DNA of 43,330 nt. Source: Halopseudomonas sabulinigri (GTDB lineage: Bacteria; Pseudomonadota; Gammaproteobacteria; Pseudomonadales; Pseudomonadaceae). The translations under genes and the position numbers were made by a program. Shown here one piece after another: positions 25,246 to 36,271 of the stretch. The notes below the pieces were generated by a model, which had not been told where the DNA came from, did not search any database, and saw only the letters and a list, made by a program, of their open reading frames with translations. The stretch is taken from contig DRHT01000017.1 of the NCBI GenBank assembly GCA_011053055.1, positions 1 to 43,330 on the forward strand. The letters are read 5' to 3'. Every line of letters begins with the position of its first letter. Position 1 is the stretch's first letter.

Positions 25246-26991
25246 TTACATGCGCTCCAGTGTCGTGATGCCAAGCAAGTTAAGGCCTTGCTGCAGGGTG
25301 CGTCCAGTCAGTGCGGCGAGACGCAGACGGCTGTCACGCTGTGGCTGATTGTCGGCGGCCAGAATGGGGCATTGCTCGTAAAAGCTGGAGAAGCGGCCGG
25401 CCAGTTCGTATAGGTAATGGCAGAGTACGTGGGGAGTGCCCTCGCGGGCAACATAGTTGAGCGTATTGCCGAACTGCGCCAAATGCGCGCCCAGCTCAAC
25501 TTCAGTCGGAGCTTCGAGCACGAGTGGCGCGAGATCGTTCAGTTGGGTCATCGGCCGCTCAAGCTTGCGAAATACGCTGGCGACGCGGGTATAGGCGTAC
25601 ATCAGGTAGGGCGCGGTGTTGCCCTCAAAGCTGAGCATTTGATCAAAGTTAAAGCTGTAGTCGCTGCTGCGGTGCTTGGACAGGTCAGCGTACTTGACTG
25701 CGCCAATGCCAACGGCGGCGGCAATCTGGCGCAACTCCTCGGCTGGCAGCTCTGGGTTTTTCTCGGCGACCAGGGCGTGGGCGCGTTGCTCGGCCTCATC
25801 CAGTAGGTCTACCAGTTTAACGGTGCCGCCGTCGCGGGTCTTGAACGGGCGGCCGTCGGCGCCGTTCATGGTGCCGAAGCCCATGTGTTCAAGCTGCATG
25901 TCAGCGGGCACAAAGTTGGCTTTGCGCGCTACGGCGAACACCTGCTGAAAATGCAGCGCTTGGCGTTGGTCTACAAAGTAAAGTACGCGGTCAGCATGCA
26001 GCTGAGCGTGACGGTAGCGCATGGCGGCCAGGTCGGTCGTGGCGTACAAATAACCGCCGCCCGCTTTCTGCACGATCACGGGTAGTGGTTTATCTTCACT
26101 GTTCTTGAATTCGTCGAGGAATACGCACTGCGCGCCTTCGCTTTCGGTCAGCAAGCCGACGCTGCGCAGATCATTGACGACCTTGGCGAGTTGATCGTTG
26201 TAAGCGCTTTCGCCGCGCACGTCGGCCGGTGTCAGGCTAACGCCGAGGCGGTCGTATACTGCCTGGCAGTGGCCCAGTGAGATTTGGTTGAAACGGGTCC
26301 ACAAGGCCAGGCACTCGGGATTGCCGGCTTGTAATTGCACCACGCGCTCACGGGCGCGATTGGCGAAGTCTTCGCTCTCGTCGAACCGCTTTTTTGCTTG
26401 GCGATAGAAGTTTTCCAGATCACCGAGCTCAGCTTCTGCATCAACCGGGTTTTCTTCCATAAAGGCCAACAGCATGCCGAACTGCGTGCCCCAGTCGCCC
26501 ACATGGTTCTGACGAATAACCGTGTGCCCGAGGTATTCCAGTACATGGGAAACCGCATCACCGATGATCGAAGAGCGCAGGTGACCAACATGCATTTCTT
26601 TCGCGAGGTTGGGCGCGGAGTAATCGACAACTACGCGCTGCACGTCACCGGCAGCGCGTGCGCTTAGCTTTGGGTCATCCAGTGCGCTCTGCAGTTGAGC
26701 GGCCAGCCAACTGCTGTCTTGAAAGAAGTTTATAAAACCGGGGCCGGCGATATTAACGCTGGAAACCGCTTGGTGCGCAGGTAGGGCAGCGACCAGTTTG
26801 TCGGCTAGGTCACGTGGCTTCATCTTCGCCGGTTTGGCCAGCATCATCGCCAGATTGCTGGCAAAGTCGCCGTGCGTCTTGTCGCGCGCGGTCTCCACCT
26901 GAATGTTGGGGGCGATGTCGGATGGCAGTACGCCCTCGCTCTTCAGAGTGTCGACGGCGGTGGCCAGAAGCTGGCTGATCAGGTTCTTCAT
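25246..26991 (-). CDS. argS: Arginyl-tRNA synthetase
   Basis: ArgS charges tRNA-Arg with arginine. From ATG 26991 it has 581 residues; the in-frame extension to 27051 lacks family sequence. It is a class I synthetase: the HIGH-type motif HVGHLRS is at 134-140, the N-terminal Add1 domain precedes it and an anticodon-binding helical domain (DALR type) ends the chain with [13 protein letters not shown]. It sits between priA and the SPOR gene. Confidence 0.96.
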   Translation of the reverse strand: MKNLISQLLATAVDTLKSEGVLPSDIAPNIQVETARDKTHGDFASNLAMMLAKPAKMKPRDLADKLVAALPAHQAVSSVNIAGPGFINFFQDSSWLAAQLQSALDDPKLSARAAGDVQRVVVDYSAPNLAKEMHVGHLRSSIIGDAVSHVLEYLGHTVIRQNHVGDWGTQFGMLLAFMEENPVDAEAELGDLENFYRQAKKRFDESEDFANRARERVVQLQAGNPECLALWTRFNQISLGHCQAVYDRLGVSLTPADVRGESAYNDQLAKVVNDLRSVGLLTESEGAQCVFLDEFKNSEDKPLPVIVQKAGGGYLYATTDLAAMRYRHAQLHADRVLYFVDQRQALHFQQVFAVARKANFVPADMQLEHMGFGTMNGADGRPFKTRDGGTVKLVDLLDEAEQRAHALVAEKNPELPAEELRQIAAAVGIGAVKYADLSKHRSSDYSFNFDQMLSFEGNTAPYLMYAYTRVASVFRKLERPMTQLNDLAPLVLEAPTEVELGAHLAQFGNTLNYVAREGTPHVLCHYLYELAGRFSSFYEQCPILAADNQPQRDSRLRLAALTGRTLQQGLNLLGITTLERM

Positions 26992-27068
26992 TTGATGGAG
27001 TATCCGGCTGGTGCCAAGTGAAAACCAGACATTATCCGTTTTAACGGGCACATTGCCAAATCTTCAGC

Positions 27069-29285
27069 TCAGAACATGTCCAGCGGGTCTATATCAATCG
27101 ACCAGCGCACCTTGCGGGCGTCCGGGTGTTGCTCCAACAACGGCAGTAGCAAATGCACCAGCTGGTGCAAGGTAGAGCGCTGCGCGGCCTGCAACAACAG
27201 TTGCGCGCGGAAGCGCCCCGCGCGGCGCTCCATTGGCGAGGGCACGGGGCCGAGCAGATCGATTTCACCGAGCTGGTGCGCGCTGACCAATTGTTCGGAT
27301 TGCTGCAGCGCTTCCTCAAGGAACTGATTGGCGGTGTACGCGTGATTGGCTTCGGCGCGCAGCAATGCCATGAAACGGTAGGGCGGCAGTTGCGAGATGG
27401 CGCGCTCAGCCAGCTCACGTTTGGCGATGGCGGGATAGCCCTGCTCGGTTAACTCGATCAGCAATGGGTGCTCGGCCATGTGGGTTTGAATGATCACCTG
27501 GCCGGGCTTTTCAGCCCGTCCGGCGCGGCCAGCCACTTGAGTGATCATCTGGGCCATACGTTCGGGGCCTCGGAAGTCAGCCGAGAAAAGGCCGCCGTCT
27601 GCATCGAGAATGGCAACCAGGGTGACATCCGGGAAGTGGTGACCTTTGGCAAGCATTTGGGTGCCGACCAGAATGCACGGTTGAGCGCTTTGAATGGTCT
27701 CCATCATTTGCTGCATGGCCTTTTTGCGGCTCATGCTTTCACGGTCGATGCGCAGCACTGGAAAATCCGGGAAGCGCTCATTCAAGTATTCTTCTGTGCG
27801 CTCGGTGCCCGCTCCCAGTGGCCTTAGCTCCGTACCCTGGCACTTGGGGCAGTGTTTATCCATCGGTCGCTGGCTGTTGCAGTGATGGCAGTGCAGGTGG
27901 GCCGGCGACTGATGCACCGTCATGCGTGCATCGCAGCGCTTGCACTCAGCGATCCAGCCGCAATCGTGGCACATCAGCGTAGGCGCAAAGCCGCGCCGGT
28001 TGATAAACACCAGCACCTGATTGCCTTTGTTCAGGTGCTCACCTATCAGTAAGGTCAGTGGTCGCGACAAGCCGCTTTCCAATGGTCGGCTACGAATATC
28101 CAGACACTGAAAGCTCGGTGGCTTGGCGTTGCCGGCGCGCTGGGTTAAGCGCAGCAGTTGGTAGCGACCCTGCTCGACGTTATGCAGGCTTTCCAATGAC
28201 GGCGTGGCTGAGCCAAGAATAATCGCCACCTTTTCCAGATGGGCGCGATACACCGCGAGATCGCGAGCGTTGTAGCGCAAGCCTTCCTGCTGTTTATACG
28301 AGAGGTCGTGCTCTTCGTCGACGATAATCAGGCCGGGGCGGGCCAGTGGAGTGAAAATCGCCGAGCGGGTGCCGATGACAATGCCGGCCTCCCCCTCGCG
28401 TGCAGCGATCCAGGCGTCCAGTCGTTCGCGGTCATTGAGACCGGAATGCAAAATCACTACCGGCGCGCTAAAGCGTTGTTGAAAGCGGGCCAGTGTTTGC
28501 GGAGTCAGGCCAATTTCCGGGATCAGCACCAACGCTTGATGACCGCTGCGCAGGCACTGTTCGATTGCTTGCAAATACACCTCGGTTTTGCCGCTGCCGG
28601 TGACGCCTTCGAGTAACCATGCATGAAAGCCGGTCTTGCTGAGAATGGCGTCGAGAGCAGCTTGCTGCTCGTCGTTGGCGGTCAGCGGTGCTTGCCTTAA
28701 TAAAGGCAGCGGCTCGGCGATATGATGAGGTGACTGTTCTATGCGCTGCACCAGGCCCTTGCCTTCCAGTGCTTCTAGCGCGTCGCGGGTTAGCCCCCAC
28801 TGGCTGATCAATGCATGCGACAGTCCATGTGGATGCTGCGCTAATACCTGAATCGCCTGTTTCTGCTTAGGTGCGCGCTGAACCGCGGGGTGTTCCGGGT
28901 ATGCGCCGGGCAGCAGTTGCCACAATCGGTCCTGGCGGGCCAGCGCGGGCTCACCTTGGCGCAGCAAAACCGGCAGCGCCACGTTTAGGGTGTCGCCCAA
29001 CCCATGTTGGTAGTAACGGGAGGTCCATAGGCAGAGCTGCCAGACGCTGGCGGGCAGCAATGGGGTGTTATCAAGCAGGGCCTCGGCTGGCTTGAGCTTA
29101 TCGCTTGGCACATCGCTGTATTCACTTAGTCCCGCGATCATCCCAACCAGCGAGCGGCGGCCGAAAGGCACGCGCACCCGTTGCCCCACCTGCAACTGCT
29201 CGAGCGGCACACCCTGAGGCGCCTGATAATCGAACAGGCGACGCAACGGGGAGGGCAGGGCGACTTGCAGGATAGGTGGCGACAC
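27069..29285 (-). CDS. priA: Primosomal protein N' (replication restart helicase PriA)
   Basis: PriA recognises stalled forks and reloads the replisome. The protein is about 738 residues from GTG 29285, chosen because CGGAG lies eight bases before it; a TTG seven codons upstream is a weaker alternative. Walker [12 protein letters not shown] is near residues 227-237 and the DEEHD box near 323-327. A zinc-binding block follows ([13 protein letters not shown], then HCHHC), and motif VI carries [13 protein letters not shown]. The N-terminal DNA-binding domain starts [16 protein letters not shown]. argS follows and rpmE is divergent. Confidence 0.95.
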   Translation of the reverse strand: MSPPILQVALPSPLRRLFDYQAPQGVPLEQLQVGQRVRVPFGRRSLVGMIAGLSEYSDVPSDKLKPAEALLDNTPLLPASVWQLCLWTSRYYQHGLGDTLNVALPVLLRQGEPALARQDRLWQLLPGAYPEHPAVQRAPKQKQAIQVLAQHPHGLSHALISQWGLTRDALEALEGKGLVQRIEQSPHHIAEPLPLLRQAPLTANDEQQAALDAILSKTGFHAWLLEGVTGSGKTEVYLQAIEQCLRSGHQALVLIPEIGLTPQTLARFQQRFSAPVVILHSGLNDRERLDAWIAAREGEAGIVIGTRSAIFTPLARPGLIIVDEEHDLSYKQQEGLRYNARDLAVYRAHLEKVAIILGSATPSLESLHNVEQGRYQLLRLTQRAGNAKPPSFQCLDIRSRPLESGLSRPLTLLIGEHLNKGNQVLVFINRRGFAPTLMCHDCGWIAECKRCDARMTVHQSPAHLHCHHCNSQRPMDKHCPKCQGTELRPLGAGTERTEEYLNERFPDFPVLRIDRESMSRKKAMQQMMETIQSAQPCILVGTQMLAKGHHFPDVTLVAILDADGGLFSADFRGPERMAQMITQVAGRAGRAEKPGQVIIQTHMAEHPLLIELTEQGYPAIAKRELAERAISQLPPYRFMALLRAEANHAYTANQFLEEALQQSEQLVSAHQLGEIDLLGPVPSPMERRAGRFRAQLLLQAAQRSTLHQLVHLLLPLLEQHPDARKVRWSIDIDPLDMF

Positions 29286-29344
29286 GTAACAGACTCCGAT
29301 AAGCAAGCCGCCATGTTACCACCGCCACCGCAAAACACTGGGGC

Positions 29345-29372
29345 TTGCGTATGGTGCGGATTCTGTTATGAT
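29345..29372 (+). promoter_or_regulatory. Probable rpmE promoter
   Basis: TTGCGT at 29345-29350 and TATGAT at 29367-29372 are separated by 16 bases and lie in the priA-rpmE divergent region. They leave an untranslated leader of about 150 bases, which could carry L31-type autoregulation; I see no defined structure for that. Confidence 0.5.
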
Positions 29373-29528
29373 CGCCGGCCTAATTTCCAGCCACCCTATT
29401 TGCAGGCCTTGTATTTTCAGAAGGTGCCTATAGATACAGTGCTGGTAGAGACTTTAAAGAGCGTTTTACCGAGTGCGGTGCCCGATCAGGTTGATCCGGT
29501 GGCGGCACAAACCAACCGAGGAATCACC

Positions 29529-29741
29529 ATGAAAGCTGAATTGCATCCTAAGTACGAAGAAATCAAGGCTACCTGCAGCTGCGGCAACGTGATCACTACC
29601 CGTTCCAGCCTGTGCGCACCTATTCACCTGGACGTGTGCTCCGAGTGCCACCCTTTCTACACTGGTAAGCAGAAGGTTCTGGACACCGGCGGACGTATCG
29701 AGCGCTTCAAGCAGCGTTTCGGCGCAGTCAGCACCAAGTAA
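29529..29741 (+). CDS. rpmE: 50S ribosomal protein L31 (zinc-binding type)
   Basis: L31 is a component of the large ribosomal subunit, at the bridge to the small subunit. The 70-residue protein keeps the zinc-type cysteines: Cys16 and Cys18 (CSC), and Cys37 and Cys40 (CSEC). The C-terminal pattern [20 protein letters not shown] is canonical. The zinc-free paralogue (YkgM/RpmE2) would lack these. ATG 29529 is chosen by family N-terminus MKAELHPKY; the longer in-frame ORF upstream crosses priA's leader. Confidence 0.95.
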   Translation: MKAELHPKYEEIKATCSCGNVITTRSSLCAPIHLDVCSECHPFYTGKQKVLDTGGRIERFKQRFGAVSTK

Positions 29742-29760
29742 GACGAGCAGACAAGCCCTG

Positions 29761-30564
29761 GTGGCATTGTCCGATCGCAAAAAGGCGCCCCATTGGGGCG
29801 CCTTTTTTGTTGTCTGTTTTTTGTTGTTGCCTTCGGTCGCGCAAGCGCAGGATGCCAACTGCGTTATGCCGGCTGATGCCGAAGCAGTGGTTAGCCAGCG
29901 GGTGACGGATGGCGATACGTTGCGCTTGCAGGATGGCCGTCGTGTGCGCCTGATCGGCGTCAACGCGCCCGAGCTTGGCCGCAATGGCAAGGCGTCCGAG
30001 CCCTATGCGCAAGCAGCCAAAAGGAGGCTTCAAGCGCTGGTGCAAACGCCCCATCTGTACTTGGTGACGGGTAGCGAGGCGACTGATCGCTATGGTCGGA
30101 CTCTGGGCCATCTGTTTAATGATAAAGGCCGCAACCTGGAGGCCCAGCTGTTGGCCGAAGGCATGGGGTACGCTGTGGCGATTCCGCCGAATACGACGCT
30201 GGTGGATTGTCACATCGCCGCTGAGAAGCTGGCCCGCGACGCCCACTTGGGCCTATGGCAATCACAGCGGGTTACGCCATTGAGCGAACTAGGCAGTGGC
30301 GGTTTTCATCTGCTACGCGGCAAGGTCAGTGCAGTGAACAACGCCGGCAGCACGCTTTGGGTTGATCTCGACGGGCCGCTCACCCTGCGCTTCACCGCCG
30401 CTGATCGTAGCGCCTTTGCAGCGCTACCAGACAGCAGCTGGGTCGGCGAGGAACTGGAGTTGCGCGGCTGGGTGATCGACCGTCAGAGCTGGGGTGGTAT
30501 GCGTCCGGGCTACCGTCGCTTTATGCTCAATGTGCGCCATCCGCTGCAAATGCGGCGCCGATAG
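29761..30564 (+). CDS. Thermonuclease (SNase)-like protein
   Basis: This is a 267-residue protein with a staphylococcal-nuclease-like domain (about 45-165). The core is VTDGDTLRLQDGRRVRLIGVNAPELG, in which Asp, Arg and Glu are placed as in the nuclease active site, followed by SEATDRYGRTLGHLF with the second Arg. A C-terminal domain (about 175-265) looks like an OB/beta fold. An N-terminal hydrophobic stretch ending PSVAQA is a likely signal peptide, so the enzyme may act in the periplasm. The only start that keeps the signal peptide is GTG 29761, and there the rpmE terminator hairpin falls inside the first codons. No good ribosome site is seen. Start and expression are uncertain; the domain itself is clear. 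Confidence 0.78.
   Translation: MALSDRKKAPHWGAFFVVCFLLLPSVAQAQDANCVMPADAEAVVSQRVTDGDTLRLQDGRRVRLIGVNAPELGRNGKASEPYAQAAKRRLQALVQTPHLYLVTGSEATDRYGRTLGHLFNDKGRNLEAQLLAEGMGYAVAIPPNTTLVDCHIAAEKLARDAHLGLWQSQRVTPLSELGSGGFHLLRGKVSAVNNAGSTLWVDLDGPLTLRFTAADRSAFAALPDSSWVGEELELRGWVIDRQSWGGMRPGYRRFMLNVRHPLQMRRR
29783..29808 (+). terminator. Rho-independent terminator of rpmE
   Basis: GGCGCCCC and GGGGCGCC form a stem around ATT, flanked by an A-run before and TTTTTTG after. It overlaps the predicted start of the next coding region (see findings). Confidence 0.85.
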
Positions 30565-30718
30565 AGCGGCTACTTTAAGCAGGCCGTTCGCCATCAATAT
30601 GGCTCATAGTTGTAAGATAATGTCCTTGACATTGACGCCGTGAATAACCTTGTTAGGTATTGACCTTTTCTGTATTCTCCGTCGTCCGCATGAGCAACCT
30701 GACCGGAAACTATTGACC

Positions 30719-31981
30719 ATGTCTGACTTGAGAACTGATGCACTTGCCTATCACGCACATCCGCGTCCCGGCAAACTGAGCGTAGAACTGACCAAGCCAA
30801 CCGCCACTGCGCGCGATCTGGCACTGGCCTACAGCCCAGGTGTAGCAGAACCAGTGCGTGAAATCGCCAAGGATCTGGAAAACGCCTACAAATATACGGG
30901 TAAAGGCAACCTGGTTGCCGTTATCTCTGACGGCACCGCCATTCTCGGCCTGGGTAACCTCGGCCCGCTGGCCAGTAAGCCGGTAATGGAAGGCAAAGGC
31001 GTGCTGTTCAAGCGCTTCGCTGGTATCGACGTATTCGACATCGAAGTTGAATCCGAGAGCCCGCAAGCCTTCATCGACACCGTTCGCCGCATTTCTTGCA
31101 CCTTCGGCGGGATTAACCTCGAAGACATCAAAGCCCCTGAGTGCTTTGAGATCGAGCGCGCGCTGATTGAGCAGTGTGACATTCCGGTATTCCACGATGA
31201 CCAGCACGGCACAGCGATCGTTACCGCTGCCGCGATGATCAACGCACTGGAATTGGCCGACAAGACCATCGAAAGCGCCAAGATTGTTTGCTTGGGTGCC
31301 GGCGCTGCAGCCATTGCCTGCATGAAGCTGCTGGTTAGCCTGGGTGCCAAGACTGAAAACATCTATATGCTCGACCGCAAGGGTGTTATTCACTCTGGCC
31401 GCGATGACCTGAACGAATACAAGGCCATCTTTGCTTCCGAAACCGACAAGCGCACCCTGTCTGATGCGATGAAAGGCGCGGATGTATTTGTTGGTCTGTC
31501 TGGCCCGAATCTGCTGCAACCGGCTGAGCTGAAGCTGATGGCTGAAAACCCCATCGTATTCGCTTGCTCTAACCCTGATCCGGAAATTGATCCAGCGCTG
31601 GCACATGCCTCACGTCCTGACGTGATCATGGCGACTGGCCGTTCGGATTATCCGAACCAGGTTAACAACGTACTGGGCTTCCCCTTCATCTTCCGCGGTG
31701 CACTGGACGTTCGCGCTACCCGCATCAACGAAGAAATGAAGATCGCCGCAGTTCACGCTATCCGTGAATTGGCTAAAGAGCCGGTACCTGCATACGTTTC
31801 TGAAGCTTACGGTGGCATCGCGCTGTCCTTTGGTCGCGAGTACATTATTCCGAAGCCGATGGACGTTCGCCTGATCGAGATGGTGCCTGCTGCCGTCGCG
31901 AAGGCTGCTATCGACTCCGGTGTGGCCACTCTGCCATACCCGGCACATTACCCGCTCAAATCAGTCGAAGACTGCATCTGA
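30719..31981 (+). CDS. maeB: NADP-dependent malic enzyme (short form)
   Basis: Malic enzyme converts malate to pyruvate and CO2 with reduction of NAD(P). The protein is 420 residues from ATG 30719, so it has the catalytic and nucleotide-binding domains but lacks the phosphotransacetylase-like domain of E. coli MaeB. The substrate region reads [12 protein letters not shown] and [21 protein letters not shown]. The nucleotide loop [13 protein letters not shown] is present, and a conserved [14 protein letters not shown] block carries metal ligands. Cofactor choice is not certain. A terminator follows. Confidence 0.9.
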   Translation: MSDLRTDALAYHAHPRPGKLSVELTKPTATARDLALAYSPGVAEPVREIAKDLENAYKYTGKGNLVAVISDGTAILGLGNLGPLASKPVMEGKGVLFKRFAGIDVFDIEVESESPQAFIDTVRRISCTFGGINLEDIKAPECFEIERALIEQCDIPVFHDDQHGTAIVTAAAMINALELADKTIESAKIVCLGAGAAAIACMKLLVSLGAKTENIYMLDRKGVIHSGRDDLNEYKAIFASETDKRTLSDAMKGADVFVGLSGPNLLQPAELKLMAENPIVFACSNPDPEIDPALAHASRPDVIMATGRSDYPNQVNNVLGFPFIFRGALDVRATRINEEMKIAAVHAIRELAKEPVPAYVSEAYGGIALSFGREYIIPKPMDVRLIEMVPAAVAKAAIDSGVATLPYPAHYPLKSVEDCI

Positions 31982-31994
31982 GCCGGTTGATGTG

Positions 31995-32022
31995 AAAAAC
32001 CCCGCTACGGCGGGGTTTTTTG
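31995..32022. terminator. Bidirectional terminator between maeB and amiB
   Basis: CCCCG and CGGGG pair around CTACGG with AAAAA before and TTTTTT after, so it can end transcription from both sides. It closes maeB and the minus-strand amide operon. Confidence 0.85.
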
Positions 32023-32043
32023 TGTCTGCTGTTCAGGGCTGCT

Positions 32044-33090
32044 TCAACTGTCTGGCGCTTCATGGCTGATCCGTATGGGGGTGCCGTGACTGCCTAGACT
32101 GGCGCGCAGCAAGCTACCCGGCGGGCAGCGTTCGTTTGCCAGCAAATGTTGCGCTACCGCCGGTTCCAGATAGCGGCGAAAGGCCCGCGCCATGGCCCGG
32201 GCTCCGTAACGCAAATCATAACCTTGCTGTGCCAGCCACTCGCGCACCTCCAGACTGAGCACCAGTTGTACCTGATGCCGCCCGAGGCGCTGGTTAAGGC
32301 GTGCCAGCGTCAGATCAACCAATTGTGCCAACTGATCGCTGGGCAAGCTTTGATAGTGAATGCGGTGATCAATACGGTTGATGAACTCGGGGTCAAGCCG
32401 ATCATTGAGAGCCGCTTCTTGTCTGCGCTTTTGGCTGGCGGTACGCCAACGTTGAGGCAGCCAGCGGGCGATCGCGCTTTGGTGGCTGGCGCCGAGGTTG
32501 GAGGTCATGAAGATCAAGCTGTTGCGAAAGTCGAGCGTGGTGTTGCCGGCGCTGAGGCGTAATTGCCCGTTATCTAGGACGTTCATCAGTGCGCGAATGA
32601 CTTGATCGTTGGCCTTTTCCAGTTCATCAAATAAGACGATGCCGGGACGTCCGTAATCGCCTTCGATGGCCTGGCGATCAAATAGCGTGGTGCCTTCCTT
32701 GCTGCCCACATAACCTGGCGGCGCGCCGGTCAGGGAGGCGGCGTAATGCTCCTGTGCCAGCGTGTTCATATCGATACGACAGAATGCCTCGCTGCTGCCA
32801 TGAATCGCTTTGGCCAACAAGCGAACGGTTTCGGTTTTGCCTACGCCGGTGGGACCCAATAGCAAAAATGTCCCCAGTGGGCGGAGCGGATCGCCCAGTT
32901 CGGCTTTGATTACCTTGAGACTGTTGCTGATCTCATCCAGCGCGTCGCGCTGGCCGAGGATGCGGCTGTGCACTCGCGCCATCACGCTTTCGGGATCGAA
33001 CAAAAAGCGTGACTGAGTAGCAGGCGTGCGCGAGCTAGGGCTCTGCTGGTTAGCGGCCAGTACATCATTGATAAAAGGCATGACTTGCAT
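32044..33090 (-). CDS. amiB: AAA+ ATPase AmiB (amidase-associated, Clp-like)
   Basis: AmiB is a ClpX/ClpB-like ATPase encoded next to aliphatic amidase in the Pseudomonas aeruginosa amiEBCRS operon; its biochemical role is not settled. The 348 residues carry one AAA+ module. Walker A GPTGVGKT is at 79-86, Walker B IVLFDE at 151-156, and a Clp pore-like YVG loop (PPGYVGS) lies between. Sensor residues (MTSNLG and RIDHRIHY) and a C-terminal D2-small domain (GYDLRYGARAMARAF) are intact. It follows amiE by 23 bases. A chaperone or assembly role for AmiE or its transporter is inference. Confidence 0.88.
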   Translation of the reverse strand: MQVMPFINDVLAANQQSPSSRTPATQSRFLFDPESVMARVHSRILGQRDALDEISNSLKVIKAELGDPLRPLGTFLLLGPTGVGKTETVRLLAKAIHGSSEAFCRIDMNTLAQEHYAASLTGAPPGYVGSKEGTTLFDRQAIEGDYGRPGIVLFDELEKANDQVIRALMNVLDNGQLRLSAGNTTLDFRNSLIFMTSNLGASHQSAIARWLPQRWRTASQKRRQEAALNDRLDPEFINRIDHRIHYQSLPSDQLAQLVDLTLARLNQRLGRHQVQLVLSLEVREWLAQQGYDLRYGARAMARAFRRYLEPAVAQHLLANERCPPGSLLRASLGSHGTPIRISHEAPDS

Positions 33091-33113
33091 CCATTTAGGC
33101 TGGATTGCCGGGC

Positions 33114-34160
33114 TTAGGCGCCGGCTTCGCGGTCTTTACCGGGGTGCGGTAATTCGCCTACCGGACAATCGGCAACACCGATGGTTTTGCGCGTCATGGC
33201 CTCGACGTTGTCGCGGGCCTTTTCGGCATCCAGTACCCAGGTGCGGTAGAAGTCGAACGGACAGTCGGCTACGCCACGGTCGCCGTCACCGGAGTTGTAC
33301 ATGCCGGTATAGCCACGGTGCAGCAACTTGAACAAATGGTTCTGCGATTGATCGTTCGCGCGTGCATCGCGAATTTGTGAGACCGACAGTTGAGCATATT
33401 GGATGCCCATGTCTTCTTCGCCGCACTCGCCCAGCGTGCGGCCGTCAAAGCCAATAATCGCCGAGTGCCCGAAGTAGGAGTAAACGCCATCAAAGCCGCT
33501 GGCGTTGGCCACGGCCACGTAGCAGTTGTTTGCCCACGCCATGGATTTGGACATCATTACTTGCTGCTCTTTGGCCGGATACATGTAGCCCTGACAGCGG
33601 ACGATCAGCTCAGCGCCTTTCATTGCGCAATCGCGCCATATTTCAGGATAGTTGCCGTCGTCGCAGATGATCAGGCTGATCTTCATACCCTTGGGGCCGT
33701 CGCTGACGTAGGTGCGGTCGCCGGGATACCAGCCCTCGATCGGACACCAAGGGATACATTTGCGGTACTTCTGCACTATTTCACCCTGATCATTCATCAG
33801 GATCAGGGTGTTGTAAGGTGCCTTGGCCGGATGCTCTTCGTGCTGCTCGCCGGTCAGTGAAAAGATACCCCAGGTTTTTGCTTGCTTGCAGGCTTCGCTG
33901 AAAATACGGGTTTCATCACCGGGAATGGTCGCTGCTGTGGCCATCATTTCATCATGGTCGTACATGATGCCCATAGTGCTGTATTCCGGGAACACCACCA
34001 GATCCATACCGGGCAGGCCTTTCTTCATGCCGATTATCATGTCGGCAATCTTGCGTGCGTTTTCGAGCACTTCTTCGCGGCTGTGCAGGCGCGGCATTTT
34101 GTAGTTGACCACGGCAACGCCGACGGTATCGGGGCTGCTGGAAATATCGCCATGACGCAT
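33114..34160 (-). CDS. amiE: Aliphatic amidase
   Basis: AmiE hydrolyses short aliphatic amides (acetamide, propionamide) to acid and ammonia in the cytoplasm. The 348-residue protein is a nitrilase-superfamily enzyme very close to the P. aeruginosa protein from its first residues, [20 protein letters not shown]. The triad is in register: Glu59 in FPEYS, Lys134 in KYRKCIPW and Cys166 in [12 protein letters not shown]. The start lies 28 bases after the sigma-54 activator, so it is probably in the same operon. Formamidase AmiF is similar, but the N-terminus and the short length favour AmiE. Confidence 0.93.
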   Translation of the reverse strand: MRHGDISSSPDTVGVAVVNYKMPRLHSREEVLENARKIADMIIGMKKGLPGMDLVVFPEYSTMGIMYDHDEMMATAATIPGDETRIFSEACKQAKTWGIFSLTGEQHEEHPAKAPYNTLILMNDQGEIVQKYRKCIPWCPIEGWYPGDRTYVSDGPKGMKISLIICDDGNYPEIWRDCAMKGAELIVRCQGYMYPAKEQQVMMSKSMAWANNCYVAVANASGFDGVYSYFGHSAIIGFDGRTLGECGEEDMGIQYAQLSVSQIRDARANDQSQNHLFKLLHRGYTGMYNSGDGDRGVADCPFDFYRTWVLDAEKARDNVEAMTRKTIGVADCPVGELPHPGKDREAGA

Positions 34161-34188
34161 GGGTAACTCCTCCGGATTGGGTTGTGTG

Positions 34189-35805
34189 TCAGGTGCGCCC
34201 GATGCCGAGTTTGTCGACCCGGTAACGTAGCTGCCTGAGGCTGATATTGAGGCGCCGTGCGGCCTCGGATTGATTGTTGTTGGTCTGCGACAGCATGGCT
34301 TTGATTTGCTCGGCGTCGCCTTGCTGCACCCAGTTGTAGGAACGACCGTACTGGCGCGGTGCGGCTGCCTCCGGCGCGGCTGCCGGTGCCGGGCTGGCTG
34401 TGGCGCGGTTATGAGCGGGTAGGTTGATCGCGCTTTCTGATGACAGCGCCTGACGTAATTTGTCGGCGCTCAGCAACTCTTGCTCGCTGGTCAGGGCGGT
34501 GCGTTCCAGTACGTTTTGCAGTTGTCGAATATTGCCGGGCCAGTCGAAGTTTTCGAGTACTGCGAAGGCATCGCCTGCCAGGCTCCAGTTGCGCTCGTAG
34601 TGGTGGTTCAACTCGTTGAGAAAATGTAACGCCAACTGCTTGATATCGTCTTGGCGCTCACGCAGTGGAGGCAAGTGCACGGGTACTACGTGCAGGCGAT
34701 AGAACAAATCGAGCCGGAACGCGCCCTGATTGACGGAGGCCTGCAAGTTGACATGGGTCGCGGTGATCACCCGAAAATCCACCGATACCGCTTCATTGCT
34801 GCCAATCGGGTCGACCTTTTTTTCCTGCAGCACACGTAGCAGCTTGGCTTGCAGGGACAGCGGCATATCGCCGATCTCATCCAGAAACAGCGTGCCGCCA
34901 TCGGCTTGGGCAATTTTGCCCTGCTTGTTCTGCGAGGCGCCGGTGAAGGCGCCTTTGGTGTGGCCAAAGAGTTCGGATTCCAGCAGGTCCGCCGGTATCG
35001 CGGCGCAGTTAATACAGATGAATGGCTTTTCGCGGCGGTCGCTTTGCTGGTGGATCATGCGTGCGAATTTTTCTTTACCGGTACCGGATTCGCCCAGCAG
35101 CATCACTGGTGCGTCGCTATGGGCAACCTGAATAGTCGAGCGCACTGCGTCCATCAATGCCGGGCTGCTGCCAAGAATGCCGTGCGCTAGGCTTTGCTTG
35201 ACCATACCTTCGATGGCAATGCTGTGGCGCAGGTTTTGGTTCTCTTTGACCAAGTGCTCAGTTTGCTCGACCACGTATTGATGGATGCGCAGTACTTGGC
35301 CAACCATTGAAGCAGCTACCCGCAGCAGGCTGATATCGCCATCGAAGGGACGCTCATGCATGCCTTCGCGTTGCACCGAGAGCACGCCTATTGGCTTGCC
35401 CGACTCAAGAATCGGCACCGAGATGAACGCCATCCGGCCACCGCCATGATGTGACAGCTCGGTGATGCGGCGTACAAACAACGGTTCGTCGTCCACATTT
35501 GGCACCAGGCCTATCGAGCCCGTTCGCATGACGTAACCGGTAACGCCTTGATCTATGTGCAGGTTAAAGCGTCCTGCCTTCAGGTCCTCGACCGACAGGC
35601 CATAGGAGTACTTCACCAGCAACGCGTCTGAATTGGCTTCGGGCAGGCTGACCCGACCGCAGTTCAGCCCGTACAACTGCGACAGCAAACGCAGAATGCC
35701 CTGAATGGTACGGGGCGCATCCAGCGGCTTTTCCAGCAGCTTGGCCATTTCCAGAATGACGACCAATTCACGCTTCATCATCTGTTGGGCTATCCGTTCA
35801 GGCAT
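34189..35805 (-). CDS. GAF-domain sigma-54-dependent transcriptional activator
   Basis: This 538-residue regulator has the NifA-like layout. A GAF sensor domain (about 20-175) is followed by an AAA+ sigma-54 contact domain (about 205-440) with Walker A GESGTGKE at 238-245, GAFTGA at 285-290 and FLDEIGD near 307. A proline/alanine linker and a Fis-type helix-turn-helix ([18 protein letters not shown]) close it. It lies between fmdB and amiE and is likely to activate the divergent sigma-54 promoters at 37603-37618 and 37893-37908. The GAF domain could sense an amide or a nitrogen signal; this is inference. The ATG at 35805 has a weak ribosome site, so the start is uncertain. Confidence 0.9.
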   Translation of the reverse strand: MPERIAQQMMKRELVVILEMAKLLEKPLDAPRTIQGILRLLSQLYGLNCGRVSLPEANSDALLVKYSYGLSVEDLKAGRFNLHIDQGVTGYVMRTGSIGLVPNVDDEPLFVRRITELSHHGGGRMAFISVPILESGKPIGVLSVQREGMHERPFDGDISLLRVAASMVGQVLRIHQYVVEQTEHLVKENQNLRHSIAIEGMVKQSLAHGILGSSPALMDAVRSTIQVAHSDAPVMLLGESGTGKEKFARMIHQQSDRREKPFICINCAAIPADLLESELFGHTKGAFTGASQNKQGKIAQADGGTLFLDEIGDMPLSLQAKLLRVLQEKKVDPIGSNEAVSVDFRVITATHVNLQASVNQGAFRLDLFYRLHVVPVHLPPLRERQDDIKQLALHFLNELNHHYERNWSLAGDAFAVLENFDWPGNIRQLQNVLERTALTSEQELLSADKLRQALSSESAINLPAHNRATASPAPAAAPEAAAPRQYGRSYNWVQQGDAEQIKAMLSQTNNNQSEAARRLNISLRQLRYRVDKLGIGRT

Positions 35806-35913
35806 TGAATTCGAGATGAGAAGGTCCTCGCGACGGGTTAATGTCCGCGCGACCTGTCACCGATGTTCGGTAGGGAAATATCGACGCAGGCAATGCCCGC
35901 TATCGGAGCAGCG

Positions 35914-36237
35914 CTAGTGGCTGATCATCCAGGGTCGTCGCGGACCGCTTTGCTGCTTCAGGGCAGGAGGCTGCCCGTCTGCACGCGGTTTGTGCTGACA
36001 TGGTCCTGAACTGCAACAACTGTGCCCGTGGCTTACCTTGGGTTCATGCGCGCTCCGCTCGTTGGTCTCGTGTGCCTTGCGCTGGTGACTGCTCATGGTC
36101 TGCAGGCGTGGCGCGGAAATACGCCGCTGCATAGGCTGGCTGCAGGCTGGGCAGGCGCGCGGAAGGTTGCGTTCATTACTGGGTAGTAGAGCCTCGAAAG
36201 GCCCGCAGGCATCACATTCAAAATCGTATAGCGGCAT
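35914..36237 (-). CDS. fmdB: FmdB-type zinc-ribbon protein
   Basis: FmdB was described beside formamidase in Methylophilus methylotrophus as a regulatory protein; its mechanism is unclear. The 107 residues begin MPLYDFECDACGPFEALLP, the FmdB zinc ribbon, with Cys8, Cys11, Cys29 and Cys32. The C-terminal half is polar with further Cys and His (HGHSCCSSGPCQH), which could bind metal. It lies 71 bases after fmdA, with a stem-loop between them. Confidence 0.88.
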   Translation of the reverse strand: MPLYDFECDACGPFEALLPSNERNLPRACPACSQPMQRRISAPRLQTMSSHQRKAHETNERSAHEPKVSHGHSCCSSGPCQHKPRADGQPPALKQQSGPRRPWMISH

Positions 36238-36271
36238 AAGATGCTCCCGATTAACTCAAAGGAAAGAAGAC

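Noticed and set aside
30710..31606. 298-codon minus-strand ORF over the malic enzyme
   Set aside because: Antisense shadow of a conserved gene with no domain.
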